Below, piece after piece: positions 24,371 through 35,225 of a stretch of DNA of 64,000 nucleotides. The stretch is from NCBI RefSeq assembly GCF_902167145.1, contig NC_050097.1:170406923-170470922 (forward strand), in the 5' to 3' direction. Position numbers and translations under genes: made by a program. Numbering within the stretch: position 1 is the stretch's first letter; each line of letters starts with the position of its first letter. The DNA comes from Zea mays (taxonomy: Eukaryota > Streptophyta > Magnoliopsida > Poales > Poaceae). The notes below the pieces were generated by a model, which made no database searches, was not told the origin of the DNA, and worked only from the letters and a program-made list of their open reading frames with translations.

Positions 24371-25186
24371 TCAAGTGGTTACCCCCTTATGAATATCGCC
24401 GAGGATGGTGTTCACGGGGTGATCTCGTTGTATTGCTTGGTGGACTCTTGGGTGTGGCGGTCTTGGACCCTTATCATCTTCCTTGTCTTGATCATTAGCA
24501 TCTCCCCCTTGATCATTGCCCTCCTCTTGAGGTGGCTCATCTTCTTGATCTTCATCTTCATCCTCTTGAGCTTGATCCTCATCTTGGGTTGGTGGAGATG
24601 CTTGCATGGAGGAAGATGGTTGATCTTGTGCATGTGGAGGCTCTTCGGATTCCTTAGGACACACATCCCCAATGGACATGTTCCTTAGCGTGATGCACGA
24701 AGCCTCTTCATCATCTAGCTCATCAAGATCAACTTGCTCTACTTGAGAGCCATTAGTTTCATCAAACACAATGTCACAAGAAACTTCAACTAGTCCAGTG
24801 GACTTGTTAAAGACTCTATATGCCCTTGTGTTTGAATCATAACCTAGTAAAAAGCCTTCTACAGCCTTAGGAGCAAATTTAGATTTTCTACCCCTTTTAA
24901 CAAGAATAAAACATTTGCTACCAAAGACTCTAAAATATGAAACATTGGGCTTTTTACCGGTTAGTAGTTCATATGATGTCTTCTTGAGGATTCGATGTAG
25001 ATATAACCGGTTGATGGCGTAGCAAGCGGTGTTAACTGCCTCGGCCCAAAACCGATTCGAAGTCTTGTACTCATCAAGCATGGTTCTTGCCATGTCCAAA
25101 AGAGTTCTATTCTTCCTCTCCACTACACCATTTTTGTTGTGGTGTGTAGGGAGAAGAGAACTCATGTTTGATGCCCTCCTCCTCAA
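24371..25186 (-). pseudogene. pol: Integrase C-terminal half and linker
   Basis: It carries the catalytic Glu of integrase (NGVVERKNRTLLDMA), then the copia-type motif SCFVFGSKCFI-like (YFRVFGSKCFILV), the FDETN segment and a long acidic linker rich in D, E and Q (residues about 195-245) leading to RT. It is joined to the upstream part by a single-base frameshift: five A residues on the minus strand (T run at 25131-25135), where four would keep QQNGVVE open. Confidence 0.88.
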
Positions 25187-26045
25187 GAAAACCTTCTATT
25201 TGTGAGTTCTTGAACTCCGTCCCGTTGTCGCTTCTAATCTTTTTGATCCTTAAGCCGAACTCATTTTGAGCCCGTCTCAAGAATCCCTTCAATGTCTCTT
25301 GGGTTTGTGATTTTTCCTGCAAAAAGAACACCCAAGTGAAGCGAGAATAATCATCCACAATTACAAGACAATACTTACTCCCGCCGATGCTTATGTAAGC
25401 TATCGGGCTGAATAGGTCCATGTGGAGTAGCTCAAGCGGCCTGTCGGTCGTCATGATGTTCTTGTGTGGATGATGAACACCAACTTGCTTTCCTGCTTGA
25501 CATGCGCTACAAACCCTGTCTTTCTCAAAATGAACATTGGTTAGTCCCAAAATGTGCTCTCCCTTTAGAAGCTTATGAAGATTCTTCATCCCAACATGGG
25601 CTAGTCGGCGGTGCCAGAGCCAACCCATGTTAGTCTTAGCAATTAAGCAAGTGTCGAGTTCAGCTCTATCAAAATCTACTAAGTATAGCTGACCCTCTAA
25701 CACTGCCTTAAATGCTACTGAATCATCACTTCTTCTAAAGACAGTAACACCTATATCTGTAAAAAGACAGTTGTAGCCCATTTTACATAATTGAGAAACA
25801 GAAAGCAAATTGTAATCTAAAGAATCTACAAGAAAAATATTGGAAATAGAATGGTCAGGAGATATAGCAATTTTACCAAGACCTTTGACCAAACCTTGAT
25901 TTCCATCCCTGAATGTGATGGCTCTTTGGGGATCATGATTTTTCTCATAGGAGGAGAACATCCCTTTCTCCCCTGTCGTGTGGTTTGTGCACCCGCTATC
26001 GATGATCCAACTTGAGCCCTCGGATGCATAAACCTACAAAACAAG
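25107..26045 (-). pseudogene. pol: Protease, integrase zinc domain and integrase core (N-terminal half)
   Basis: Just upstream of the first Met (25961) the frame encodes WIIDSGCTNHMTG, the copia aspartic protease motif. The pre-integrase zinc domain follows with the pattern WHRRLAHVG...CSACQAGK, then the integrase core with HMDLFSP (first Asp) and IRSDNGTEF (second Asp). It ends in a shifted frame after the homopolymer near 25131. Relative to the gag frame that ends at 26047, this frame is shifted by one base. Confidence 0.9.
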
Positions 26046-26046
26046 T

Positions 26047-27204
26047 TTAGGCCTTGTTCTTAGGTACCCAAACGGTCTTGGGTCCTTTCACATTAGAAAC
26101 AAACACCTTGGGTACCCAAACACAAGTCTTGGAGCCCTTGTGTTTGCCCCCAACATATTTGGCAACTATTTTGCCTGATTTGTTAGTAAGCACATAGGAT
26201 GCATCAAAAGTCTTAAATGAAATGTTATGTTCATTTGATGCAATAGGAGTTTTCTTCTTAGGCAATTTAGCACGGGTTGATTGCCTAGAACTAGATGCCT
26301 CGCTCTTATAAATAAAAGCATGATGAGAGCTAGAGTGAGACTTCCTAGAATGAATTCTCCTAATTTTATGCTCGGGATAACCGGCAGGGTATAAAATGTA
26401 ACCCTCGTTATCCTGAGGCATGGGAGCCTTGCCCTTAACAAAGTTAGATAATCTTTTAGGAGGGGCATTAAGCTTGACATTGTCTCCCTGTTGGAATCCA
26501 ATGCCATCCTTAATGCCAAGGCGTCTCCCACTATAAAGCATGCTACGAGCAAATTTAAAATTTTCATTTTCTAACTCATGCTCGGCAATTTTAGCATCTA
26601 ATTTTGCTATATGATCATTTTGTTGTTTAATCATAGCAATGTGATCATGAATAGCATCAATGTTAACATCTCTACATCTAGTGCAAATAGTAACATGCTC
26701 AACGATAGATGTAGAGGGTTTGCAAGAATTTAGTTCAACAATCTTAGCATGTAAAATGTCATTCTCATCTCTATGATTGGTAATCGAAACATTGCAAACA
26801 TCTAAATCCTTAGCCTTAGCAATTAATTTTTCATTCTCAATTTTAAGGCTAGAGAGCGATGCATTCAAATTGTAAATCTTAGTAATCAAACTAGCATTAT
26901 CATTTCTAAGACTAACAATTGAATTATCACAAATATCTAACTTCTCAACCTTAGCAATTAGTTTGGCATTTTCATTTCTAAGGTTGAAAATAACATCAGG
27001 GCAAGTGCTTAGCTCACTAGACAATTTTTCACATTTTTCTACTTCCTGAGCATAAGCATTTTTAGTCTTAACATGCTTTTTGTTTTCCTTAATAAGGAAG
27101 TCCTCTTGGCTATCCAAGAGTTCATCCTTCTCATGAATTGCACTAATCAATTCATTTAATTTCTCTTTTTGTTGCATGTTAAGATTAGCAAAAAGAGTGA
27201 GCAA
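26047..27204 (-). pseudogene. gag: gag C-terminal region with long coiled coil
   Basis: 385 open codons in the same frame as the CCHC part upstream, separated by TAG 27283-27285. Residues 1-230 are a Lys/Glu/Leu/Asn-rich coiled coil with repeated segments of the form KIENEKLIAKAKDLD. The C-terminal third is basic (RRIHSRKSHSSSHH) and ends in repeated VWVPK motifs (about 360-385). The VWVPK end just before the protease is characteristic of grass Sireviruses, as I recall. It probably works in particle assembly. Confidence 0.8.
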
Positions 27205-27282
27205 GTTATCCTCATCATCACTAGAATTATCCTCATCACTAGAAGTTGCACACTTAGTGGAGGATCTTGATTTTACCTTCTT

Positions 27283-27711
27283 CTACTTGCCGTCCTTTGC
27301 CATGAGGCACTTGTGGCCAACGTTGGGGAAGAGAAGCCCTTTGGTGACGCCAATGTTTGCGGCGTCCTCGTCGGAGGAGGAGTCGGTGGATATCTCGTCG
27401 GAGTCCCACTCCCGGCAAACATGGGCATCGCCGCCCTTCTTCTTGTAGTACCTTTTCTTTTCTCTTCTCTTTCCCTTCTTGTCATCGCCCCTGTCACTAT
27501 CACTTGATAATGGACATTTTGCAATAAAATGACCGAGCTTACCACACTTGTAGCACACTTTCTTGGAGCGAGGCTTGTAATCTCTCCCCTTCCTTTGTTT
27601 GAGGATTTGGCGAAAGCTTTTGATGATTAAAGCCATCTCCTCATTGTCGAGCTTGGAGGCGTCGATAGGGAGCCTACTTGATGTAGACTCTTCCTTCTTC
27701 TCCTCTGTCAC
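27283..27711 (-). pseudogene. gag: gag nucleocapsid segment with zinc knuckle
   Basis: 142 codons including CYKCGKLGHFIAKC, a canonical CX2CX4HX4C knuckle that binds element RNA, followed by Ser/Asp- and Lys-rich sequence. It is in frame with the capsid ORF, from which it is separated only by TAA 27727-27729, and with the coiled-coil part, from which it is separated by TAG 27283-27285. Confidence 0.88.
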
Positions 27712-27726
27712 TTTGAAGGTGACGGG

Positions 27727-28680
27727 TTACACCTCGGGTGTGGAGGTGGCGCCTCGCTCGATGATTTGTTTGGAGCCTTTGATCATTAGTTCAAAGCTCA
27801 CAAACTTTCCTATCACTTCCTTGGGAGACATTAGTTTGTATCTTGGATCACCACGAATTAATTGTACTTGAGTAGGGTTAGGAAAAACAAGTGTTCTAAG
27901 AATAACCTTGACCATTTCATGGTCATCCCATTTGGTGCTCCCGAGGTTGCGCACTTGGTTCACCAAGGTCTTTAGCCGGTTGTACATGGCTTGCGGGTCT
28001 TCTCCTTGGTTGAGCATGAACCGACCGAGCTCCCCCTCGATCGTTTCCCTCTTGGTGATTCTTGTCACCTCATCTCCTTTGTGCGCGGTCTTGAGCACGT
28101 CCCAAATCTCCTTGGTGGACTCTAACCCATGCACTTTGTTATACTCCTCTCGACTTAAAGAGGCGAGGAGTATAGTTGTTGCTTGGGAGTTAAAGTGCCG
28201 GATTTGGTCGGCTTCATCTGAGTCATAGTCTTTACCCCCCACTTGTGGTACCTGCGCTCCATACTCAACAACATCCCATATACTTTTGTGGAGTGAGGTT
28301 AGATGACCTTTCATTCTAGCACTCCACATAGAATAATCTTCACCCTCAAAAACGGGTGGTTTGCCTAATGGAACGGAGAGTAGAGGAGTATGTTTAGGAA
28401 TGCGAGGATAGCGTAGGGGGATCTTACTAAACTTCTTGCGCTCATGGTGCTTAGAAGTGACGGACGGCGTGTCGGAGCCGGAGGTGGATGGCGATGAAGA
28501 GTCGGTCTCGTAGTAGACCACTTTCTTCATCTTCTTTTTCTTCTCGCCGCTCCGACGCGACTTGTCGTGTGAAGGAAATCCCTTCACCTTGTTGCCGGAC
28601 TCTCCGGATAGAGCCTTCCCATGGCTTGTGGCGGGCTTCTCGTCGGTCACCATCTCCTTCTTGGCGTGATCTCCCGACAT
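27727..28680 (-). pseudogene. gag: gag capsid region of the Opie/Ji-like element
   Basis: The ATG is at 28680 (MSGDHAKKEM); the codon before it is GTG. The N-terminus is basic and Ser-rich. From residue about 100 it matches the copia gag (UBN2-type) domain: PPVFEGEDYSMWSARMKGHL, KEIWDVLKTAH, MYNRLKTLVNQVRNLG and ILRTLVF. The protein stops at TAA 27727-27729 where a Gln codon is likely. The ATG lies only about 30 bp from the primer site. Confidence 0.9.
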
Positions 28681-28710
28681 CACTTCGAGCGGTTAGGCTC
28701 TAATGAAGTA

Positions 28711-28729
28711 CCGGGCTCCGATCACCAAT
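28711..28729 (-). other. Primer binding site of the Opie/Ji-like element
   Basis: On the minus strand, directly after the LTR end, the sequence reads ATTGGTGATCGGAGCCCGG. It resembles the initiator-Met complement TGGTATCAGAGC with one inserted and one changed base. Confidence 0.7.
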
Positions 28730-29955
28730 TGAAAGTCGCCTAGAGGGGGGTGAATAGGCAAATCTGAAATTTACAAACTTAAGCACACACTACAAACCTG
28801 GGTTAGCGTTAGAAATATAAACGAGTCCGAAAGAGAGGGCAAAAACAAATCACAAGCGAATAAGAGCGGATGACACGGTGATTTGTTTTACCGAGGTTCG
28901 GTTCTTGCAAACCTACTCCCCGTTGAGGTGGTCACAAAGACCGGGTCTCTTTCAACCCTTTCCCTCTCTCAAACGGTCACCTAGACCGAGTGAGCCTTTC
29001 TCTTCAATCAAATGGGACACTAAGTCCACTACAAGGACCACCACAACTTGGTGTATCTTGTTTTGATTACAAGTGATGAACACAAGAAAGAAGTAAGAAG
29101 AAAAGCAATCCAAGCGCAAGAGCTCAAATGAACACAAATGTCTCTCTCTCTAGTCACTAATTTGAGTGATTTCGGACTTGGGAGAGGATTTGATCTCTTT
29201 GTTTGTGTCTTGTATTGAATGCTATAGCTCTTGTATGAGGTTTGAAGGCTGAGAACTTGGATGCATTGAAGTGTGGTGGTTGGGGGTATTTATAGCCTCA
29301 ACCAACAAAAGAACCGTTGGTGGAGGCTGCTGTCGTATGGCGCACCGGACAGTCTGGTGCGCCATTGGACACTGTCCAGTGCGCCAGCCACGTCACCCGA
29401 CCGTTGGATTCTGACCGTTGGAGCTTCTGACAGCTAGGCCACCGGACAGTCCGGTGGTGCATCGGACAGTCATTGTTCACTGTCCGGTGCGCCTTCTGCG
29501 CCTGTCTTTACTTCTGCGCGCGCAGGCGCGCACTGTAGCGCATTTATTGTTCGTTGCAGATGACCGTTGGCGCTGTGTAGCCGTTACTCTGCTGGCGCAC
29601 CGGGCAGTACGGTGCTACACCGGACAGTCCGGTGAATTATAGCGAAGCGGCTCCCAGAATTCCCGAAGGTGGCAAGTTCGGAGTTGGGTTCCCTGGTGCA
29701 CCGGACACTGTCCAGTGGCACACCGGACAGTCCGGTGGCACACCGGACAGTCCGGTGCGCCAGACCAGGGCACACTTCGGTAGTCTTTTGCTCTTTTTAT
29801 TTGAACCTTTTCTTGGTCTTTTTATTGGTTTGTTGTGAACCTTTGGCACCTGTAAAACTTATAATCTAGAGCAAACTAGTTAGTCCAATTATTTGTGTTG
29901 GGCAATTCAACCACCAAAATCAATTAGGAAAAGATGTAAGCCTATTTCCCTTTCA
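28730..29955 (-). repeat. 5' LTR of the Opie/Ji-like element (1226 bp)
   Basis: Same ends as 20751-21965. The palindrome cluster at 29335-29760 has one extra 21-bp unit (CACACCGGACAGTCCGGTGG type, near 29718-29755) compared with the 3' LTR. As the 5' LTR it would drive the element's transcript leftward. Confidence 0.92.
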
Positions 29956-30760
29956 GCCATGACACAAACTCGGTTGTCACAGTCTCGCAAGACTCTCACC
30001 CCACTCGGTACAATTACAACGGCTCATGCAAGATCCGAGGGGTTGTGTGGTTTTTCTAAACTCACTTAGCTAACTAGGATTCTCCTAGAGCTAGCGCATA
30101 AGCGGTCTAACTAACCTAAGCACTTCGCAAAGCACTTGGGTGTATGAGCACTTGGAAATGTATACAACTTGTATTGGTATGTTGCTTGGGCTCCCACACA
30201 TTCAAATGGTCGGTTGGGTGAAGTATATATAGGTCCCAACTCAAATATAGCCGTTGGAGAAAAGCTACTGCTCTCTGTGGCACACCGGACACTCCAGTGG
30301 TAGGCACTATACAGCCCGGTGCCCTGTCCCGTGCGCCACTAGCCGTTGGATCTGTCAGTTGCAGGTGATCGTTGGCGCTGTCAGCCTTGCACCAGACAGT
30401 CCAGTAGCTCTCCTCTATAGTGCCACCAGGAACTAGCCGTTGGGCTACTATTACCTGGTGCACCGAACAGTCTGACGGTGTGGCATTGGACAGTCCGGTG
30501 TGCTCAGTCGGACGGTCCGCCAGTGGCAACACTTTGTTCATGTCTTGGACTTAGCTTGATACTTGTTGATCTTCACTTATGGTCTTCTTAATGTCTTCTT
30601 TTGAGGTGTTGCTTCCTCAATGCCTTAGTCCATGTCATTTTAGCATCCTATGAACTACAAACATAAACACAAACACAAACACTAGCAACCACATTAGCTA
30701 TGTCGATCATCAAACACCAAAATCACTTTGCCAAATGGTCCGGGGTCCATTTTCCTTACA
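29956..30760 (-). repeat. 3' LTR of the pol-less Sirevirus, part 2
   Basis: It continues 20750 after the insertion and ends GTCCATTTTCCTTACA. Its last 430 bp resemble 54037-54456 more than they resemble 53300-54036, so the two LTRs of this element are not simple copies. Confidence 0.8.
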
Positions 30761-31132
30761 ATGTCCCCCTTTTGGTGATTGATGACTAAACAACCAAAGC
30801 AAGCAAATATAACAAACATTTTGATGAAAATATACAATCTACTTGCTAGGATGCATGAATGTCCCCACAAAGTGAGATTATGGACTTAAGCATCCCCCTA
30901 ACTCCATAATCCACCTACTTTCTATTTTAGACCAAAGATACTTGTAGAACCAAAAACACTTGTAAGTTCAAGATTTGAAATTTTAAAATTTGGTTATGTT
31001 TGATGTTTGATATATTTTGAGTTGTTTTGGTCCCTAAAACTTCTCCCCCTTTGGAATCAAACACCGAAAAGGAAGACATTAAAAGCACATAAGAAGCAAA
31101 TAAGACTTGCCCTCGTAAAAGATTACTCCCCT
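30761..31132 (-). other. Internal 3' non-coding part of the pol-less Sirevirus
   Basis: No gene. Polypurine motifs on the minus strand (CCCCC runs at about 30764, 30893 and 31045) lie near the LTR. The element continues at 49423 after the inserted Zeon-type element. Confidence 0.65.
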
Positions 31133-31808
31133 TGTTGGTCACTTGTTCTCAAATGTTGTGAATCAAGAACATTGCAATACAATTGTTAAAGATCAGAGAC
31201 CTTCGTCCTTTGAAGCGTCATCTCCTTTCGGATATGACGATATTCGGACGAAGATCATAAAAAATACACTTTATCCACTATGAGGATGAAAGTTCGTAAA
31301 GATAATATATGTTATTCATTCATCCATACATTATTTCATGATATACAGATGCATATTAACATGATATATACTAAATTTATACCTTCGGCTTGATTGAAGC
31401 CGTTGACGCGAGAGCGATTACAATTCAGCGTGAACAATATGGGGGTACTGTTCACCTATTTATAGGCACAGGACGTAGCCCGAGTAAAATTACATTTATG
31501 ACCTTAACATGTACTCATAACTGTAACATAGATCATAAAGGATTAACTAGTATTTTCCTCTTCGGTTCAGCATCATGTTTGACCTTTGTTGCCGCCTTAA
31601 ACTGAAGTCGTCGTCCTTCTGTTGTAGCTTCGACATTCGTTGTTGTCGTTCTCAAACAATGTCTTCGTCTTGAGGACCTTCGGTAGGGAAGGAGATCCTC
31701 ATCATGAAGCTTTTCTTATGACAAAGCTCCTATAATATTCAATATTATGCCAGAAACAAATGGTTAGTCATGTTTTTGAGGACCTTCGGAAGAGGAAGAC
31801 CTCCAACA
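31133..31808 (-). repeat. 3' LTR of the old Zeon-type element (676 bp)
   Basis: From TGTTGGTCACTT to CCTCCAACA on the plus strand. The hairpin next to its TATA box (31430-31455) has mismatches here, while the 5' LTR keeps it perfectly. Confidence 0.88.
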
Positions 31809-32099
31809 GTAGCCCCTCGCAGTATTACTTTGTTTCTTTGCAACAAATTCAGACTGCAAAATGAATGAAGGCCTTTAGCTGAAGGTCCGAAAAAACACCT
31901 TCCCTTCGCTAGAATAGCGAAACATTTTGTATTGTGGGCCCCATCGCTCAGTGGTACTTTGTGTATATATACAAGGGCGTGCGCTGAGAATATTTTTCGT
32001 GCTATCTAGCTTTTGTGTTGTGATTGTTGTTTTAGCTTTCTTCTTCTGCAAGCGCAATTGTTTTTGGAGCTTCGGCTTTTTGCTGTGATCATCACTGAA
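31809..32099 (+). promoter_or_regulatory. Probable promoter and leader of the antisense gene (old copy)
   Basis: It contains a 35-bp block (31884-31918) that differs at one internal position from the matching block at 39581-39616 in the young element. A TATA box (TATATATA, 31964-31971) lies 129 bp before the ATG at 32100. The first bases (to about 31820) are also the polypurine tract GCGAGGGGCTAC of the minus-strand element. Confidence 0.6.
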
Positions 32100-32988
32100 A
32101 TGGCCAAAGATAAAAAAACGTAGACTCCACGCTTGCTGGTTTCTACGAAGCCATGGAGAGGACCAATGTTGAGAAAATCACTGATGAAATGTTACTTGGG
32201 CTATCTGGGGACTCTAGCGACAGCGAGAATTTTGATATTGAAAGTGAGATCGAAGATGCCGAAGATCGGCCATGGAGGCCAAGCCATGTTGTTTTCAGGA
32301 AATCCACTATTAAGTAAGGGCAAATTGAAGCGATGAAAGCAGATATTTCCATGATATATCCATAGTGAGAGCTAGAGGAGAAAGCATTGTTCCTCTTCCT
32401 AAAGCAGATGTAGTGTTGGTATTTAAAAGTTTTATGAAGGCTAGGCTTCATTTTCCCTCGCATAAGATGCTGGTCGAAGTGCTGAAGACTTTTGAGATAT
32501 ACCTTCATCAACTTACTCCCGAGGCTTTAATTAAAGTTGGAGTCTTTATTTGGGCTATGAGGATCCAAGGGCTGGAGCCAGATGCCAAGTGCTTCTGCAA
32601 CATTCATGAACTATCCTACGAGACGAAGGCAATTGGGAAGGAGCAGTATCATAACAACTTCGGATGCTACAGTTTTGTGCACCGTTCTGATGTGAGGTGC
32701 CATGTGCCAACGTTCCAAAAGAAATGGTCGGGCTCTTGGATGAAGCAATGGTTTTATGTCAAGAATGATCTGAGTAAGAGAGAGGATATGAGTGGTATAA
32801 TCTAGTGCCCTATACGGTCACGCTTCGGCATCAGGAGGCCATCGATCGCAAGTGGGAACAAAGTGCAAGCATGTTTGATGGCCTTCAACACGGTGTGTAC
32901 TTACATTGGCACCAGGGATTTGGTGCAAGAGCATATTGCTTATAGGGTGTGGCCGCTTGTTAATGACTGGGAGATGCCTAAGCAGACT
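32100..32988 (+). pseudogene. Antisense gene of the old Zeon-type element, 5' part
   Basis: From ATG 32100 (MAKDKK) the product is related to the long antisense protein of the young element: EKITDEMLLGLSGDS, EDRPWRPSH, then KSFMKARLHFPSHKMLVEVLKTFEIYLHQLTPEALIKV, CNIHELSYETK, QYHNNFGCYSFV, WMKQWFYVKNDLS, and YIGTRDLVQEHIAYRVWPL. The domain resembles the gypsy-type transposon family. It has an early stop (TAG in codon 8) and several frameshifts, so it is not functional. The young element inserted at 32988/32989, between a Thr and an Ala codon; the sequence continues at 40339. Confidence 0.85.
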
Positions 32989-33631
32989 TGTTGGGGGCCT
33001 TCGGCTTACGAAGGTCCTCAAAAACAAGATTTAACAGTATTTCTGGAGTTTAATGTGTGAACAGGTATCTTCGGACTCAAGTCAGTATCACAGCAGACCA
33101 GAATAATACGAAGGATGATACAGCGCCGAAGGTGTGAGCAGGAAAGCTTCGGCATGATAGCAACAAAATGAAACCGACTTAAAGATGAAAAGGCTATTCA
33201 GACCTCGATAGATTACAATAGAATTATTATCAAATGTAAAGGGCATGAATGTAATTTTGTATAGGCTGTGACCTGTGCCTATAAATAGGTGAACAGTACC
33301 CCCGTACTGTTCACGCTGATTGGGCATTCACTTTTGCGTCACGCTTGTACTTTCATCTCCTTCAAGTTGAAGGTACATTTGTAATCCAACGATTATTTCT
33401 GTTTATACATGATAATAAGATATAATTGTTTATGTTGTTCATTATATTCCTTACAATTCATCCTTCGTCATTATATAATGTATTTATGAAGGTATGCCCT
33501 TCATAACCTTCGTCCGAAAACCATTATATCCTGAGAGGAATAATGCTTCGAAGGACGAAGGACTTTACCGATTAACATTTTCTATGTTGCCTTGTTCTTG
33601 ACTCATAGCATTTGAGAACAAGTCCCCAACA
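32989..33631 (+). repeat. 5' LTR of the young Zeon-type element
   Basis: From TGTTGGGGGCCTTCGG to AAGTCCCCAACA. TATA box TATAAATA at 33280-33287. Only two differences from the 3' LTR were seen: C versus T in GTATAGGCTG and G versus A in GTCACGCTTG. Confidence 0.95.
33280..33314 (+). promoter_or_regulatory. LTR TATA box and 11-bp hairpin
   Basis: TATAAATA, then stem GTGAACAGTAC (33289-33299), loop CCCC, stem GTACTGTTCAC (33304-33314). The identical arrangement occurs in the 3' LTR at 39982-40016. Confidence 0.7.
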
Positions 33632-33648
33632 TTGGCGCCCACCTCCGG
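33632..33648 (+). other. Primer binding site
   Basis: TTGGCGCCCACCTCCGG follows the LTR end directly. The old Zeon-type element has TTGGCGCCCACCTC in the same place. I cannot name the tRNA with certainty. Confidence 0.65.
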
Positions 33649-33707
33649 TGAACTCACTTCCACTCTTTGAGTTTTTTGAACACCTTCGGCGATCATAAAC
33701 CTTCGTT

Positions 33708-35225
33708 ATGGCGCCGAAGAAAGCTTCAGCAACTGGGGCTGCAGCTCTGCAACCGCTGGACCACAATCAGGAGACAGTCTCCCTTCGGGAGGCCCGAAGC
33801 CAGAAAAGGAAGGCTGTTAGCCCGACACCACCAGAGGACGAGATAGATCAAGAAATCAGAAATATGGAGATGCTTCATCAACAAGTGCAGAGGAAGAAAG
33901 AAAAGATGGCCAGGCTAGCTGAACTGCAGAGGCAGATAGACGAAGCCTCTGAAGAAGTTCGTCATCTTGCCCAGGATGAGCAACACCGAAGGCCTCAGCA
34001 CCAAGACCTTCATCAGGAGGGTTTTCTCAACGAAGATGACTGGTATGACAATTTCCATCATGGGAATTTTGTTTTTGACGATGCTTCTCCTCTGTCCGCT
34101 GAGCTGCAGGCTACACCATGGCCTCCGTCCTACAAGCCGCCTCAGCTTCCCGTATTCGATGGCCACTCAGACCCGAAGCAGTTTTTGATGAGCTACGAAG
34201 CAACAGTATCTTCGTATGGCGGCAATGCTGCAGTCATGGCCAAATCTTTTGTTATGGCTGTCAGGAGTGTCGCTCAAACCTGGTATTCCTCCCTTCGACC
34301 AGGAACGATCACTTCATGGCAGAAGCTGAAGGACTTGTTGTTAACTAGCTTCCAAGGGTTTCAGACGAAGCCGGTTACTGCTCAAGCTCTGTTCCAGTGC
34401 ACCCAGGATCACGAAGAATACCTTCAGGCGTATGTCCGAAGGTTCTTGCGTTTGAGGGCACAGGCACCAACGGTGCCCAATGAAATTGTCATTGAGGCCA
34501 TGATCAAGGGGCTTCGGCCAGGATCGTCAGCTCAGTACTTCGCTAGGAAGCCTCCTCAAACTTTGGAGAAGCTGCTCCAGAAGATGGACGAGTACATTCG
34601 GGCCGATAATGATTTTCGCCAAAGAAGGGAGGAGGCTTTCAGGTTTTCTGAAATGACCAGGGGCTTCGGAGGGAGGTTCTACCCGAGGCATGTTAGATCA
34701 ATTCATAACTCTACACAAAATGATGTTAAAGGGAGCCAACAGCAAAGGCCACAATGTTCCTCACAGGCTTCGGGGCAACAGCAAGGCTCCTTCCGACCAC
34801 CAGCTCCAAGAGGCAGAGGCGCCAGGGGCTTCAGAGGAAGATTTGGCGATCAACCGAGAAGAATCTTTTGCTTATTCTGTGGTGAGAACAAAGGTCATAC
34901 CACCAGGATGTGCCATGTTACCATCCAGAAGCAAAGAGAAATAGCCGAAGCGGCAGCACAACAGGCTCAGCCGAAGCAGGTCATGCATACTGCTTCGTAT
35001 CATTCGCCTTACATCCCAGAGTGTGTAGGCAATCACCCTGCAGTTTCTGTTGCTTCGGCGAGTCAACCTTAGGCTTCCTGGCAACAACCTCCGCCTCCAC
35101 CACCGCTGCAACAAGGTCAGCAGCCAGAAGGGAGCCAATATGCTCCACATCAAAGGGACTTCAGAGAACAGTCCGAAGCTCGCACAGTCAACAGCACTGT
35201 GCCAGAGTCAAAGCACATCTATTGA
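33708..35225 (+). pseudogene. gag: gag of the young Zeon-type element, one internal stop
   Basis: From ATG 33708 (MAPKKASATG) a 454-codon frame is open to TAG 35070-35072. The frame goes on for another 50 codons to TGA 35223-35225, and the old element encodes the same C-terminal end (ARTVN-TVPES-HIY), so the TAG is a premature stop. Features: basic N-terminus; coiled coil (residues about 45-95); capsid (gag) domain about 145-320 with DPKQFLMSYEATVSSYGG, AQTWYSSL and EEYLQAYVRRFLRLRAQ; an RG-rich stretch; and a zinc knuckle of unusual CX2CX5HX4C spacing (CLFCGENKGHTTRMC). Apart from the stop the protein looks intact. Confidence 0.9.

Larger units (their letters stand above)
20751..29955 (-). 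mobile_element. Nearly complete Opie/Ji-like Sirevirus (Ty1/copia), minus strand
   Basis: Element I in the layout, 9205 bp. LTRs are 20751-21965 and 28730-29955, with 5-bp target duplication gccat (20746-20750 and 29956-29960). Minus-strand order is gag, CCHC, protease, integrase, RT, RNase H: the copia order. The LTR palindromes, multiple polypurine motifs and gag-pol of this type match maize Opie/Ji elements (from memory). The LTRs differ by a few percent by eye. Lesions are few: in-frame stops at 27727, 27283 and 24371, one extra A near 25131, and a change of frame between gag and pol. Confidence 0.93.

Noticed and set aside
24227..24688. 153-codon plus-strand hydrophobic frame
   Set aside because: It is opposite to the integrase-RT linker. 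The hydrophobic look comes from the complement of acidic GAA/GAT/CAA codons.
31128..31132. Perfect target duplication for the old Zeon-type element
   Set aside because: Left cccct versus right ccccct needs one extra C, so I report it as approximate only.
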